From Trichobilharzia szidati (Eukaryota > Platyhelminthes > Trematoda > Strigeidida > Schistosomatidae), in NCBI GenBank assembly GCA_944472155.2, contig OX235271.1, positions 20,033,710 to 20,097,709 of the forward strand: a stretch of DNA of 64,000 nucleotides. Reading direction: 5' to 3'. Both the position numbers and the translations under genes were made by a program. Within the stretch, counting starts at the first letter, position 1, and the number at the start of each line of letters is the position of its first letter. The notes below the pieces were generated by a model. That model saw nothing but the letters and a program-made list of their open reading frames with translations. It made no database searches and was not told the origin of the DNA. Positions 31,366 through 42,617 of this stretch are shown piece after piece.

Positions 31366-31855
31366 TTGATGAACTTTGTGTCATTATTATTCCTATTAAT
31401 TAATTATTATTGAATTCTTACATCTTTCTTTTTTCATAGATCTATAGATATATACAAGAATCCAAAGGTGTTCAAATAACAGTGAGAAAATTTTTTTATT
31501 ATTGAAGAGTCAAAGAAATTATTACCGCGTCGTGATGTGCTTTATTTCAAGTGATGGTCTTATTAAATCTAATTTACTCATCCGGTTGATTTTGGTGTTG
31601 CTCACTTATAATTATTATTGACAGATTTATCACTTTCTACTGTACAAATTACCTTTTGTGTTTACGTGTTTGTGCTTGTGTCTATGTGTACATGATGTGA
31701 ATAGGAAATAAAAATCAAAAATATATACATATTTAAAATCAGATAAATGATAATATCTCAAGGTGTTTTCTTCTCCTCTTCTCTTCTCTTGGAAAATGTT
31801 CAAAGGAATATGTACAATCAAAAGTGTGTAACACAGTCATTGATTGACATTAGTG
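31365..31855. other. Unassigned intergenic stretch
   Basis: AT-rich, with short open frames only; I see no recognisable feature. Confidence 0.5.
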
Positions 31856-31904
31856 AAATTGAATGTGCGCTTGGTATTGTGTTGGTTTGCAGGGGAGGGG
31901 GATT

Positions 31905-32055
31905 TGATAGAGATTTCAACGTAGATGATGAACTGACTTCAGTTAGAGGACCCATTAACAATCAGAGAGTTACTGGTGTGTGTGAAATCATGGGTGCGTA
32001 CTGCTGAAAAGTCCCGAAATAAAGTGTTCCAGCTGTCCAGTACTCCTTGAAATAT
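31905..32055 (+). mobile_element. Hammerhead SINE (family 1), 3' part
   Basis: A diverged copy lacking a clear tRNA head. The ribozyme module is at 31998-32043, and 'gatgaactgacttcagttagaggaccc' matches the SINE tail in the opposite orientation, suggesting rearrangement. Confidence 0.55.
31998..32043 (+). ncRNA. Hammerhead-like motif with C3 retained
   Basis: Stem I GTACTG/CAGTAC, core CTGAAAA (C3, U4, G5, A6 and A9 kept; G8 lost), stem II 5' strand GTCC kept, but GGAC and GAAA are damaged (GAAATAAAGTGTTCC). It supports the stem-I register used for the family. Confidence 0.55.
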
Positions 32056-32171
32056 ACTTTTAATTGAGCTACTGTGTTGCATCAAAAAATATGTTCGCAT
32101 TTAAATATTAAATGTTCATTAGTTGAAGGTATTTTGTAATTCATACACATTAATAAAGCGTACTTTTTGGG

Positions 32172-32392
32172 TCGTGCGTCGGTGGCATAGCGGTTAGGAC
32201 GCTCGCCGACCATCCCCGGCCGATGCCGCACTCCTTTACCTCGCTAAGCCAGAAATAATGCTGGTGAAGAGGAAAGGTTGGACATGAGGCTAGCAACTCC
32301 ATCCTGTAAAAATAAACACTGCTACAAAACCTTCAAGCCTCTAGCTTGAAGCCCTATGTTCCACTGGGAACGTGAAGGAATAAAAAAACTTC
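32172..32392 (+). mobile_element. tRNA-derived SINE (family 2)
   Basis: Sense copy with GCGTCGGTGGCATAGCGG head, a deletion across the B box (ACCATCCCCGGCCG), 'ctttacctcgctaagcc', and end 'gaagccctatgttccact' plus A-run. Flanks ACTTTTTGG / ACTTCTTTGG suggest an imperfect duplication. Confidence 0.8.
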
Positions 32393-32399
32393 TTTGGTC

Positions 32400-33190
32400 A
32401 TAAGTGTGAAAAAAATAGCTTTGAGAAAAGACACATGTACAGAGAGACCTCATTCCGTTATTTGAGTAAGCATAGATGGCAGTGGAATTTAGGATGCTCA
32501 TCTCTTCCTTTCTTGGACTCGTTAGCCAATAATATTTTTTCTATTCATAAAAGTGTGTAGGGTATTACTGTTGTATAAACGTAACTATCTTAAAATACTA
32601 CATTTATCTGTACAGTACAATGCTGATTGTATTCCCTCCCCCCCCTCCTTTCCACTTGTGACTTTGAAACTCTATTGGTTATTGACTGTTTCAACTTACC
32701 ACTAGTGTAACTAGTGTCTTTCAAGGCCATTTAAAGTCTTGTGTCGCAGGTCCGGTGGTATCATATCGTGTCGTTGCTCATATTGATTAGAACAGTAAGC
32801 TCGCATATCGACTAGGTGGGAAGTTCGTTAACGCATAGTAACAAGTGTATCAACGGTTGTAACAAACATTTGCTCTTTAATGTTAAAAATATGGTGAAAG
32901 TGTTAGTTGACTCTTTACAATGAACAGTTCTATAATTTTGATGGATTTCATCGCTCACTATTGCTGATGCACTTGTGGTTATGACAGTTTGAAGCAGAAC
33001 TTGTCCGAATTTTGTTTCAACGTTATTATCCCCGAATTGTATCATTTAGGCTAGGAGGTCTATTCAAATTGAAGTATTTTGATTGGACACTAGTAACTAG
33101 TGCGACGCGTCTTGTCCTTTCTTTGACTTTGGTGTAGACTGAATTCTATCAGTCAAGCTTTCAATGTGGCCACCATTCCACTAGGTAGCT
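32400..33190. other. Unassigned intergenic stretch
   Basis: No feature recognised apart from a C-run at about 32637-32648. The short open frames look random. Confidence 0.5.
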
Positions 33191-33214
33191 CGCCATCACG
33201 GTGCATACTCATTT

Positions 33215-33690
33215 GATGATATTGAATGGTTGTAGACAATCGGTCACAGGAAGCCTTGCTCCACCTAGTTTTCGTGCTAGTTGGCACTCACCAGTCAGTC
33301 AGCAAGGCGTATCTGTAACCTTGAAGGAACTCATATCCATTTTGAGATTTGAACCCGCGTCACCCAGTGGGGCTGCAGTCAGAGACGTTACCACTGAGCT
33401 ATGGTGGCCACATTGCAAACCTGACTGATAGAATTCAGTCTGCACCACTCAAATTCTTAAATTATAAAGGTGGTATACACTCAGTCCTACAGGAGGTCAA
33501 TCGCGAGCCCGAATAGCTCAGTGGTAACGTCTCTGACTGCAGCCCCACTGGGTGACGCGGGTTCAAATCTCAAAATGGATATGAGTTCCTTCAAGGTGAC
33601 TGCAGATACGCCTTGCTGACTGACTGGTGAGTGCCAACTAGCACGAAACCTGTGACCGATTGTCTCCAACTATCCAATATCATCAAATTG
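33215..33690. mobile_element. Inverted pair of a third tRNA-like SINE
   Basis: 33222-33412 is the reverse complement of 33505-33675, with ~90 bp between. The sense arm has AATAGCTCAGTGGTAACG (A box) and GCGGGTTCAAATCTC (B box) over a tRNA-like spacing, then 'gagttccttcaaggt' and 'ctgactgactggtgagtgcc'. Arms are nearly identical, so the pair is recent or is kept alike. Confidence 0.8.
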
Positions 33691-33790
33691 AAGTATGAGC
33701 TGAAGATGTTGCCTAGTAGGGCAATAAAACTTTCGCAAAAAAACCGTACAACTCAGAGAACACAACTACATCAAGTGCATAGTTTTTGCC
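33690..33790 (+). repeat. Single arm of the 11-kb palindrome family
   Basis: 'gctgaagatgttgcctagta' then 'gggcaataaaactttcgc' and 'acacaactacatcaa' match 11840-11935. It directly follows the inverted SINE pair. Confidence 0.6.
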
Positions 33791-34194
33791 GTAAAATTAG
33801 ATATAATCACAATTAACCTGTCTGTTAATAATAAATACTCTCCCTTCGTGTGAAGGGAAACATGAATATCTACTCAAAATGTATCAAAAGATGTCTATCC
33901 TTAGATCAATAAACAATACTCCGAGGTTACGGCGGAGGTTGTCCACGTATGTGTTAAATAGCATTTTTAGAGGTTGACCGCCATAATTTTGAAATTTTGT
34001 AGCATAAAAATACTGCTCAAAAACCAGAACAATTGTCTCATTTCATACTAGGTGAACTAGAGACAGACAACAACAAAAATTCCAATTGAATTAGTTGTGA
34101 AAAGACACTATGCTTGTTAGACTCAATTCCTAGTTCATCGTGTTCGTCGCATTCACAAAAATAAATTAGTAATTGAAAGACATTATTATTATTA

Positions 34195-34382
34195 TAACAT
34201 AGGACATCAACAGCACAACTCCACATCACGCTGTACTCTACAGTCTTCTTCAGTTGGCTCCATAGCTGCAGGTAAGCTGTCTTCTATTCCTCCATGTCAC
34301 TGTCCGGCGCCTAGCTCGTCGTTTCCCATTCGGGTTCGACTTGAGCAATGGCGTGGCGGGCGATATCTCCTCCGCGTGCATA
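34195..34382 (-). mobile_element. RTE 3'-end fragment, antisense
   Basis: ATTATTATTATAACATAGGA, 'ctccatgtcactgtccggcgcc' and 'cccattcgggttcgacttgagc' correspond to the tail and C-terminal codons (EWNPNGK..) of the RTE copies. About 190 bp remain. Confidence 0.65.
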
Positions 34383-34384
34383 TA

Positions 34385-35925
34385 AATTTAATTCATGGAA
34401 AATTCCTATTGTAACATATAGAAAATCAAAACAACTGGTGATTCAGCGAAGAGACTGTTTTCATCGAATTCATTATCAAGCAGTACAACCGTATATATAT
34501 GGTTTATTTCATAAGAAATTATATCCGGGGGGGGGGGGAATTCGGTCAAAGATGTGAATACATGAAGTAATAATAGTATGAAATGCAATTAAAATATTTG
34601 TGATTATAATCATAGTTTAATGTCAAGTGGCACAATAATTAATGTCGTATATAGAATAATACATAAGGTGTATAGATTTTGAAAAGGAGTACATAATTAT
34701 AGGATTAGTAGGCGAATATAAAATGTTACATAACATGGTGTGAAATTTGATAAGATAGAATTCAATATTGTAAAAATGAAAAATTAATAATTTTGGGTTC
34801 AGAATGACAAGTGGAAACAATTCAGAGTGAGAATAATAATCGTAGTAATGAGGGAAAAGTACATAGATTAACTAAATAAACAAAATAAATAAATGTCTAT
34901 CCCTCTACGGCCAAGGCAGAAGTAGGAATTGTACATACTGCTTTTGTTCAAAAAGGTCTGGCTGGCTTAAATTCATGAATGGCCAAGGCCTCCTCTGTCT
35001 TTAGAAGTCTATAACGAAGAAAACGCAGTCAGCAAGTTAGCATGGATTCGGTAGATGATCTTAAAATCATGGTCAGGGTTGACAGAGTGACAGGAGTCGA
35101 TCAGGTGTTCTAGAAGAGAGCTTCGAACACACTTCCTTCCTCCCTTGTAAAACCATGCAGTTGGAATATGTTCTTGTATCCGTGTGGAAAGCGTCCTCTG
35201 ACTACGGCCAATCTACCTCGCTCCACAAGAGCAGGTGGACTGATAGATACACATGGAGGCGGCCGGATGGGGGAGCTTATCTTTTACAGAGGTAGAGAAC
35301 AACTTGCGGTTGGTGAACGTCATAAGTAATTTTGCTGCAGAGAATGTCGTACTGACTGATTTAGAGAGACGACTTTTGAGCATATCTGAAGCTTGATCAC
35401 CTTTGAATTCCAAGTTCATGAATAAGGTTTTCTTTGGAACTGAGTCGGTGACCAGTTTAGACTGCTTATCTTTCATGTTGCTGTCAATAAATCGGTTAGG
35501 GTAACCGTTTTCTGCTAGCGTGGCTTTTAAGAAGTCAAGTTCTGAGTCAGCGCAATCAGAACTACAAATGTTCCTTATCCTAGAGCACAGCGAATGAATT
35601 AGGTTCCTTTTCCTGGAGATAGGCATCCAACTATAAAATTTAGTTAGTTGTCCGTTCCATGTACGTTTCCGGTGGATAGGTTTTTTGAGAGATCCGCCAT
35701 CACGTCTACTAAGGCACACATCAAGAAACGGAATACTTGGTTTAGATTCCTTTTCTATCGTGAATTGTAAAGAAGGATGGCAGTTGTTGAAACCCAACAA
35801 GACATTATCAAGAATTACGTTACTAACGCAGATAACGAAAGTGTCGTCTACGTATCTTTTATCTTAAGTGTCGAAATGATCGATGGTTTGACTAAGTTGA
35901 GAATTTTCAAGCTTTGCCATTATTG
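34385..35925 (-). mobile_element. Penelope-like element (type 2), best-preserved RT/GIY-YIG junction
   Basis: On the minus strand the coding begins at about 35865 with RYVDDTFVIC (YVDD of motif C), then the frame 35800-35213: HPSLQFTIEKESKPSIPFLDV, a linker with KRNLIHSLCSRIRNIC and ENGYPNRFIDSNM, LEFKGDQASDMLKSRLSKSV, FTNRKLFSTSVKDKLP and MCIYQSTCSCGAR, where a stop replaces the Y of YIG. The rest of the nuclease (35210-34960) is frameshifted. The RT half upstream of motif C is missing. Termini resemble 21950-22080. Confidence 0.75.
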
Positions 35926-36035
35926 ACAGTAACACGAAAGATAAGTAGTCTAAACTTGTCACTGACTCCATGTGCATCTATCAGTTCACCTGCTCTTGTG
36001 GAGCAAGGTATATTGGCCGTAGCCAGAGGACGCTT
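35926..36035 (+). mobile_element. Penelope-like fragment in head-to-head orientation
   Basis: The plus strand reads DSNTKDK, then SKLVTDS and, after a deletion, MCIYQFTCSCGARYIGRSQRT. This is the same PLE type 2 but in the opposite direction to 34385-35925, and here the YIG residues are intact. Confidence 0.65.
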
Positions 36036-36289
36036 TGTCTCTCCTTAGTAACCCTTTGTCTTCTGACTTCATCATTTTGTTTCAATCCTCTACACCATTT
36101 GACTCTGATTTTTGATCTTTAGAATTCCACTCACCATCATCTCTTCATTCGACTTCTTACACACCGAAATTTTGATTTTCCAGTCTAATAAGTTCGAATA
36201 TTGCATTTTATTGTCTCTGATTATGCAATTATACTGACTTATCACCATCCTAACAACATGTTTGTTCATTTTTACCAGAAACTTTGCCC

Positions 36290-37385
36290 TTATAATATAT
36301 ATATTCATATATACTGATGACTTTACATAACCGTATCATCCTTAGGCTTTGTTTCACCATGACTTTCTGACAACTATCCTTACTGAAGGACTGACCTATA
36401 TTATGATTGACAAAATGTGTTAAAATCGTATGAGAATTGGTTCGTATTATTATATGTGTAAAACTTGGGCACTGTGGTAGTAAGTAATTCCATATTATCA
36501 AAAGAATGTACACTGAACAAAGAATACTCTTTTTGATAACTTCATCATCATCAGGTTCTACAGTTATATATACATTATAGTGAATGAATGAATTAGTGTT
36601 ATGAACAACATTAATGTTGTTTAAATAACATCGAATCAATAATAATAATAATATCAGTAGATTACAGTTCAATAGCATCAACATAACAATAAACTGAATG
36701 TCAGAAAAATTAGAAAAGATAATAATACAAATTCATGAATTTATAGTCTCTACTGAAGGCCATCCAGGGCAGTAGTAGTGGTTGGCTGGACTTGCTTCTT
36801 TTGCACACAAAGCACTGGTTGTTTCACGCGAATTGCAATAGCCTCTGCTGTTTGGAGCATGCGGTGCTTCGATGTTTTTGGCAATTTATTAGGCACCCGG
36901 TAGATGATGATAGAGAAGGATTCTTCAATGTTGGCTGGTTTTGTGGCCGGTTTGCACCAGATGGTTCAATATCGAACTGTTAATGGTTATCGCTACACCT
37001 TTACTTAGCCATAGTGGGAAGATGTTCTCTAGTACCAAAAATCAAGTTCCTAGAGCAACAACATCCGATATAACTCGCCCCACAAGCGCAGTTGAATTGG
37101 TAGATACAATTGGAAGTGGCTAGTCTAGGTAATTCATCTTTCAGTCAAGGAATCACCATCAGTTGTGTAGAGAATAAGACGTGTAGTTTGCCAGCATTAA
37201 AAGTTCTTTGAACTGATTTTCTTAATTTCTTCGTAATTATCTCACTTGGTATATCACCCTTGAATTGCAGTCGTATATAAAGAGGCTTCTTGTTTACGGA
37301 TAGTGAGTAATCCTTTTCCGCTTTCTTTGTCATGTGTTTCTTGATAAATTTGTCAGGATAGCTATTTACAATCAAGGTATCATAT
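36290..37385 (-). mobile_element. Penelope-like element (type 3), 3' half
   Basis: On the minus strand 37375-37145 reads NSYPDKFIKKHMTKK..., then LYIRLQFKGDIPSEIIT and LRKSVQRTFNAGKLHVL (RT linker). The GIY-YIG end (about 37110-36760) is legible in pieces, followed by the same non-coding tail as 19590-19835. Type 3 thus has two copies in the window. Confidence 0.7.
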
Positions 37386-37499
37386 ACAATGCTTAATTCG
37401 TCTTCTTGTTGTGAATTATTTTCCCGTGCTGGTGTTTTTCTGCTTGTTTATTCCCTGTTTTCCTGGTTTTTAAGGGGAGCAACCCACAAGGTCGCTTCT

Positions 37500-40400
37500 C
37501 TCTAAATTATAAATTGATGTAACAACCCCCCTTCTCAGGCGTGAGGCTAGAAACCCCACCCTGTAAACAAACCTGCTACAGAAACTTCAGCACGATGTAT
37601 CTCCTCGAGACAAAAGAAAAAGTGTGTGTGGGGACATGGAATGTCCGTACTGTTAGGAAGAGGCAAAACATGCAATTATCAGGTCATCAGTCAAGTTATT
37701 ATCGCGTTATTAACAAGTCGTTGACATGCAATTGTTCCTGCTTCTGATTGGACGCTTGCACAATTCAAACTCTCAACCGGATTGGTTGATTTCCAGTCTA
37801 CCTTATTTTCTGTATGAATACAGTCAATTTTGTAATAATAAATGAACCTGGGTTTACCGTTGATTCTCTTCGTGTTCTGCTTTACCAGTTAAGTGGACAC
37901 TGGTCAGTAGTTAAGCAGTGACCGCGTGAGAAAGAAACTAGCATCATAACACTTACCATGTACGAGATTGGCAAAGCTGCCCAGATCGCAAACGAAATGA
38001 AAAGATACAGCATTCAAGTACTGGGAATATGTGAAAGCAGATGGAACGGGAATGGACTCACCAAATTGTCAACAGATGAGTCAGTGATCTACTCCGGTCA
38101 CCCAGAAGATAACCACTCGCACACCGAGGGCGTGGCTATCATGATGTCAACAACTGCAACGAAGGCCCTGATGCAATGGGAGGCGATCTCGCCCAGGATA
38201 ATAACCGCCAGATTCAACTCCAAAGGAAGGAAAGTGTCAATTATACAATGTTATGCACCGAACAACAACTCAGACCTCGAAACGAAAGAAGAATTCTACA
38301 GTCAACTACAGGCAACAATGGACAATACTCCAGCTGATGACATTAAAATACTAATGGGAGACATGAACGCCAAACTGGGACCAGACAATACAGGAAGGGA
38401 ACTCATCATGGGTAGAAAAGCTCTCGGAGAAATGAATGAAAACGGAGAACTCTTCGCCGACTTCTGCGCCTTCAATGAACTAGTGATTGGTGGCGGCGTA
38501 CACAAACACAAGGATATCCACAAGGCTACATGGGTGTCACCAGATGAGCGAACCAAAAACCAAATTGACTTCATCTCACTCTCAAGGAAGTGGAGGCGCA
38601 GCCTACTGGACGCAAAAGTAACAAGAGGAGCAGACATTGGCTCAGACCATTATCTCGTACAAGGCACAATCCAAATCAAATTAAAAGCGTTCAGAGAATC
38701 AGGAGCTGCAGATAGACCAAAAGCCAATTTCAACACTCAAAAACTGAAGGACCAGGACACAAAGGACATCTTCACTGCAAGTATAAAAGACAAAGCCGAG
38801 ACACAGATCAACACTGGCGAAGAGGTTAGCGTCGAAAAGCACTGGAACAACTTGAAGACTGTGTGGAGTCACACCTGCATGGAAGTTCTAGGCAGAAAGA
38901 AGAGACAGGACAAACAATGGCTCACTACGGACACTTGGAAACTAATAGAATAGAGAGGGATGGTGAAACAAAAGATTCTCCAGTTCACCGATGAGCAACA
39001 AAAACAGGATTTGAATGCAAGCTACGATACACCGAACAAAAGAGTAAACGAGAGTGCCAGGAAAGACAAAGATAATATTATGAAACCATGGCAAGTGAGG
39101 CAGAACAAGCTACAGTGCAGGCAAAGGAGACGTCGCAACACTCTATCTAACAACTAGGTACCTATCGAGCAAACGTTTGACACAAATCAAGCCGGTGAAA
39201 GATGACAATGGAAAGGCACTCACCAAAGAAGTGGAGCAAAGGAAACACTGGGCTGAACACTTCAAAAGACTCCTAAATCGACCACCACCGACAACGCGCC
39301 CAGCAATACCAACGACGGAGACAGAGCTACCAGTGAACACCAACCCCCCCCCCCGACGAAATCAGAAGTCCTGAAGGCAATCAAGATGCTAAAAGCTGGA
39401 AAAGCAGCAGGACCAGATGGAATACCAGCAGAAGCATTGAAAATGGACCCAGAGACAACAGCGGACTTGATGACGCCACTACTGGAGAAGGTGTGGAAAG
39501 AAGGCAAAGTACCCGAGGATTGGAAGAAAGGATACCTATTCAAACTACCAAAGAAGGGAGACCTAAGTCAATGCAAGAACTGGCGCGGAATTATGCTCCT
39601 GTCCATCCCAAGCAAAATACTAAGCCGCATCATCCTGGAGAGAATCAAACATGCCCTGGATGAAAAACTTCGACCGGAACAGGCTGGATTCAGGAGGAAC
39701 AAGTCATGCATTGATCAGATCGCCACATTACGGATCATCATTGAACAAAGCCTGGAATGACAGTCACCTCTCTATCTCAACTTCATCGACTTTGAAAAGG
39801 CCTTTGACAGCGTCGATCGAGAGGTGATTTGGAAACTACTTCGCTACTACGGCGTGCCACCGACATTTAATACATCTCATCCAACAGCTGTACGACAATG
39901 CTGCATGCCAAGTAATCCACAATGGGAAACTTACGGAACCTTTCGAAGTGAGGACAGGAGTAAGAAAAGCTGGCTGCCTACTATCGCCAATGATTTTTTT
40001 GATTGCAGTAGACTGGATAATGCGACAAACAGTGGCCAATGAGGAAACAGGCATAAAATGGGCACACACAAAAAACTTGGAGGATCTGGACTTCGCCGAT
40101 GATATGTCTGATTTCCCACAAACTGGAAGACATGCAAACGAAAAGCAACAAGTTGGCAGAAGAAGCATCAAAGATAGGACTTCAGGTGAACATAAATAAA
40201 ACAGAGGTGATGAAAATTCCGGGGCAACACCACCAACAGCAACAACAACAACTGACAACCATCAGCATAAATGGGAGGAACCTGAAAGAAACAACCTCCT
40301 TTACCTACCTGGGAAGCATCGTTTCAACTACAGGCGGAACTGACGAGGATATCAAAGCGAGGATCGGGAAAGCAAGGTAAGCTCTCATTACTTTCAAGTC

Positions 40401-40935
40401 TGTGTGGAGATAGATCAACAGCACTCAGCATGAAAAATAAGATCCGGATTTTCAACTCCAATGTGAAGTCAGTGCTACTCAATATACGGATCAGAGACTT
40501 GGCCAGCGTGTCATAAAGAGCATCTCAAACAAACTACAGACCTTCATTAACAGTTGTCTTCGCTCAATACTACTCAAGATCAGATGGCTGGCCAGAAAAG
40601 ATCAGCAACAGAGATCTCTGGGGGCGAACCAACCAGGAACCAATTGTGAAAAAAATAGGTAGGAAGAAATGGAGATGGATTGGCCATACTCTGAGGAAAC
40701 CATCAAGTGACATCACTAGACAAGCCACTGCTCGAGTGGAACCCGAAAGGGAAGCGGCGAGTTGTTCGTCAGTGCAAGGGTGACTTGGAGGAGGTCATGT
40801 GAAGAGGAGATGAAAACGTGTGGGCAGACATGGACCCAGGTGAAGACTCTAGCAGAGAACCGAACGCACTGGAGACGCACGGCTGAAGCCCTATGTTCCT
40901 GTAGGAATTAAAGGATACAATAATAATAATTAGTC
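37500..40935 (+). mobile_element. Most complete RTE-type retrotransposon (SR2/SjR2-like)
   Basis: The order is EN then RT then 3' tail. EN starts KEKVCVGTWNVRT (about 37610-37650), is split by a solo LTR (37651-37951), and resumes MYEIGKAAQIANEMKR with ICESRWNG, GDMNAKLG and GSDHYLVQG, the AP-endonuclease signatures (38950 stop). RT follows from about 39386: AGKAAGPDGIPAEAL, KKGDLSQCKNWRGI, KAFDSVDRE, then frameshifts; the FADD motif reads DLDFADDM (about 40087). The AAT tail is at 40917-40932. Stops, a C-run frameshift near 39345 and indels make it inactive. Confidence 0.9.
37651..37951 (+). mobile_element. Solo LTR inserted in the RTE endonuclease
   Basis: TGTTAGGAAGAGGC to ATCATAACA, 301 bp, with TG...CA ends. 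Flanks are CGTAC (37646-37650) and CTTAC (37952-37956), a 5-bp duplication with one change. Removing it restores the reading GTWNVRT-MYEIGK. AATAAA is present at about 37839. It differs from the other LTR families in the window. Confidence 0.75.
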
Positions 40936-40964
40936 TTCAATTACTTCTTCTGAGCATATAGCTC

Positions 40965-41395
40965 GAACTCTGTGGCCGAGTGAGGGTCTTTACTAAATTT
41001 CTTTTGTACTTGAGAGCAACGAAGCTGTGAAAATGTGTATATTATCCTGTCCAAGTACTTTTCCTATGCAAATTTCTTTTTATGATACCATCTGGTTTTC
41101 TTGTAGGGAGGCAAACGGGAAAAGAATTCTATTTTCGGACTCCTCTTCGCATGTGAATTTCATAGCCGAATGTACTTCATTGAATTCAGTTATTATTGTA
41201 CTTCTATCCGAATCAATTATCACAAAGAATGAAGGTGTCATCCATATACCGGCAATAAAATGAGAACTTTCTGATAAGGTTGTTCAAAGGTCCATTTTCT
41301 AGCTTACTTAGAAAGAAATCAGCCAAAATGGGACCCAATGGGAAGCCCATCGCCACCCCGTCCACTTGCCTGTAAAAAACGCCTCAGTCAGTTAT
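40965..41395 (-). mobile_element. Penelope-like RT catalytic core
   Basis: On the minus strand it reads QVDGVAMGFPLGPILADFFL (motif B), LENGPLNNLIRKFSFYC, then RYMDDTFILCDN (motif C with YMDD) at about 41225-41260, followed by a stop. It is fused directly to the type 1 terminus at 41395, so the nuclease has been lost between them. Confidence 0.75.
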
Positions 41396-41760
41396 CACTC
41401 TCTCCCTAAAGCCGGTTTCTTTAGATTTACATCAAACGACAGTTTTATGATCTAATGTAGCAGGGTGGAGGGAGAGATTGATAACTGACTGAGGCTTTGT
41501 TTATCGAATCAACTGTAAATACGTGTAATACAAATGATTCAACATCTATCCAGCCGGACATCTGGAAAATTCTACTACCCCAAAGACGATAAATAGGAGA
41601 GGACAAAGAAAACTATAAAACTCAAGTTTCGAAGTCGTGTGATTATAGTCGATGAAATGATTATGAACAATAATAAATTGTGTTCGAAACCTTGTCATCC
41701 AGTAAATAATACTGTTCCACTGTGTGAAACATCTAATAAACAAACTAATATGGTGAACTG
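41395..41760 (-). mobile_element. Type 1 Penelope-like terminus
   Basis: Shares 'gattgataactgactgaggc', 'attcaacatctatccagccgg', and the outer 'cagtgtgaaacatctaataaacaaac'-type end with 6440-6960 and 46370-46665. Single (right) arm only. Confidence 0.65.
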
Positions 41761-42164
41761 GTTCGATTGAATAGCACAGGTTGTACGCAGCTGAAGAGAA
41801 CCAATGAAGTAAAATGAACCCATATATATCATTCTGCGCTGGTGTTTATTCTATCCCTGTTCAGAATTATACAGAGGAATTCATGTATGTTAGTCTACCC
41901 AGTGTCTCGTCCATCTGTACTGTAAACGAGTGTTTGTCTTCCTCAACAAATAAATAAATAACTAGATGGTGTTAAGCTGATAAGAATCACAACACGAATC
42001 TAAAGAGCCACGAGAATTACTGACTTTAAGATGAACCACATTTGAATAGAAGAAAATAGGGAAGTGATGATATCAGATTTATAAAACAACCAATACTATA
42101 CAAAATAATGTACAGAACATGAATGTGCTATTCACATATTTGTATATTTCTCTTCCGGGATAAT
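41760..42164. other. 3' flank of EBP2
   Basis: Downstream region of the antisense EBP2 gene. A TTTATT at 41845-41850 reads AATAAA on the minus strand, 315 bp after the stop, and is the nearest candidate polyadenylation signal. Nothing else is recognised. Confidence 0.4.
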
Positions 42165-42381
42165 TTAAGCACGTCTTTTTGACACTTTTTTCTGTCTCTG
42201 TCTTGACTTGCGTATATCTTTACGAATTTGTTTAGCCTTATTCGGTGTTGCTTGATGCTTCAATTGACTGAAATCCCGTCGAGCTCCACTATTCAACGAG
42301 TCAGCTGTATTACGCTTTTGACGCTTTTTCTGTCCACCATGACCATATTTATTATTTTTGTAGACACGTTTATGATTAATC
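42165..42381 (-). CDS. EBNA1BP2: EBP2, last exon (C-terminal basic tail)
   Basis: The exon follows acceptor ctcctcctag and ends with TAA (42167-42165). It encodes about 71 residues: INHKRVYKNNKYGHGGQKK, RQKRNTADSLNSGARRDFS, and a strongly basic end with KQIRKDIRKSRQRQKKV. The block K(Y/F)G(H/F)GG(Q/K)KK followed by K.NT..S is the signature of EBP2 proteins near their C-terminus and in other species lies just before a Lys/Arg tail. Length and position fit the family. It is the 3' terminal exon. Confidence 0.9.
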
Positions 42382-42617
42382 CTAGGAGGAGAAAAATTTT
42401 TCAAAAAAACAAACAAGGTGGATATTATCACAAAGCATATTTATTTACTAATGGGACATGAAAAGGGCCGGGGGATTTGACAGAAAATCTCGTCATTATT
42501 TCAAACAAGACCTAGAAAACACGTTTCAATGAATCGGATTAAATAAAGTACTTTGAAGATAATGTCATATCGCGATAACTTATTCGCTGAAGCTCTTGGA
42601 TCCAATTATTTAAATCA

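Noticed and set aside
31747..32007. 86-codon frame with a possible hydrophobic N-terminus
   Set aside because: No splice context, composition like its surroundings, and its end lies in a SINE.
33505..33580. Possible tRNA gene (A and B boxes well spaced)
   Set aside because: It is part of the inverted SINE pair, lacks a matching acceptor stem, and continues into SINE body.
38302..38637. Antisense 111-codon frame
   Set aside because: It is the shadow of the RTE endonuclease frame on the other strand.
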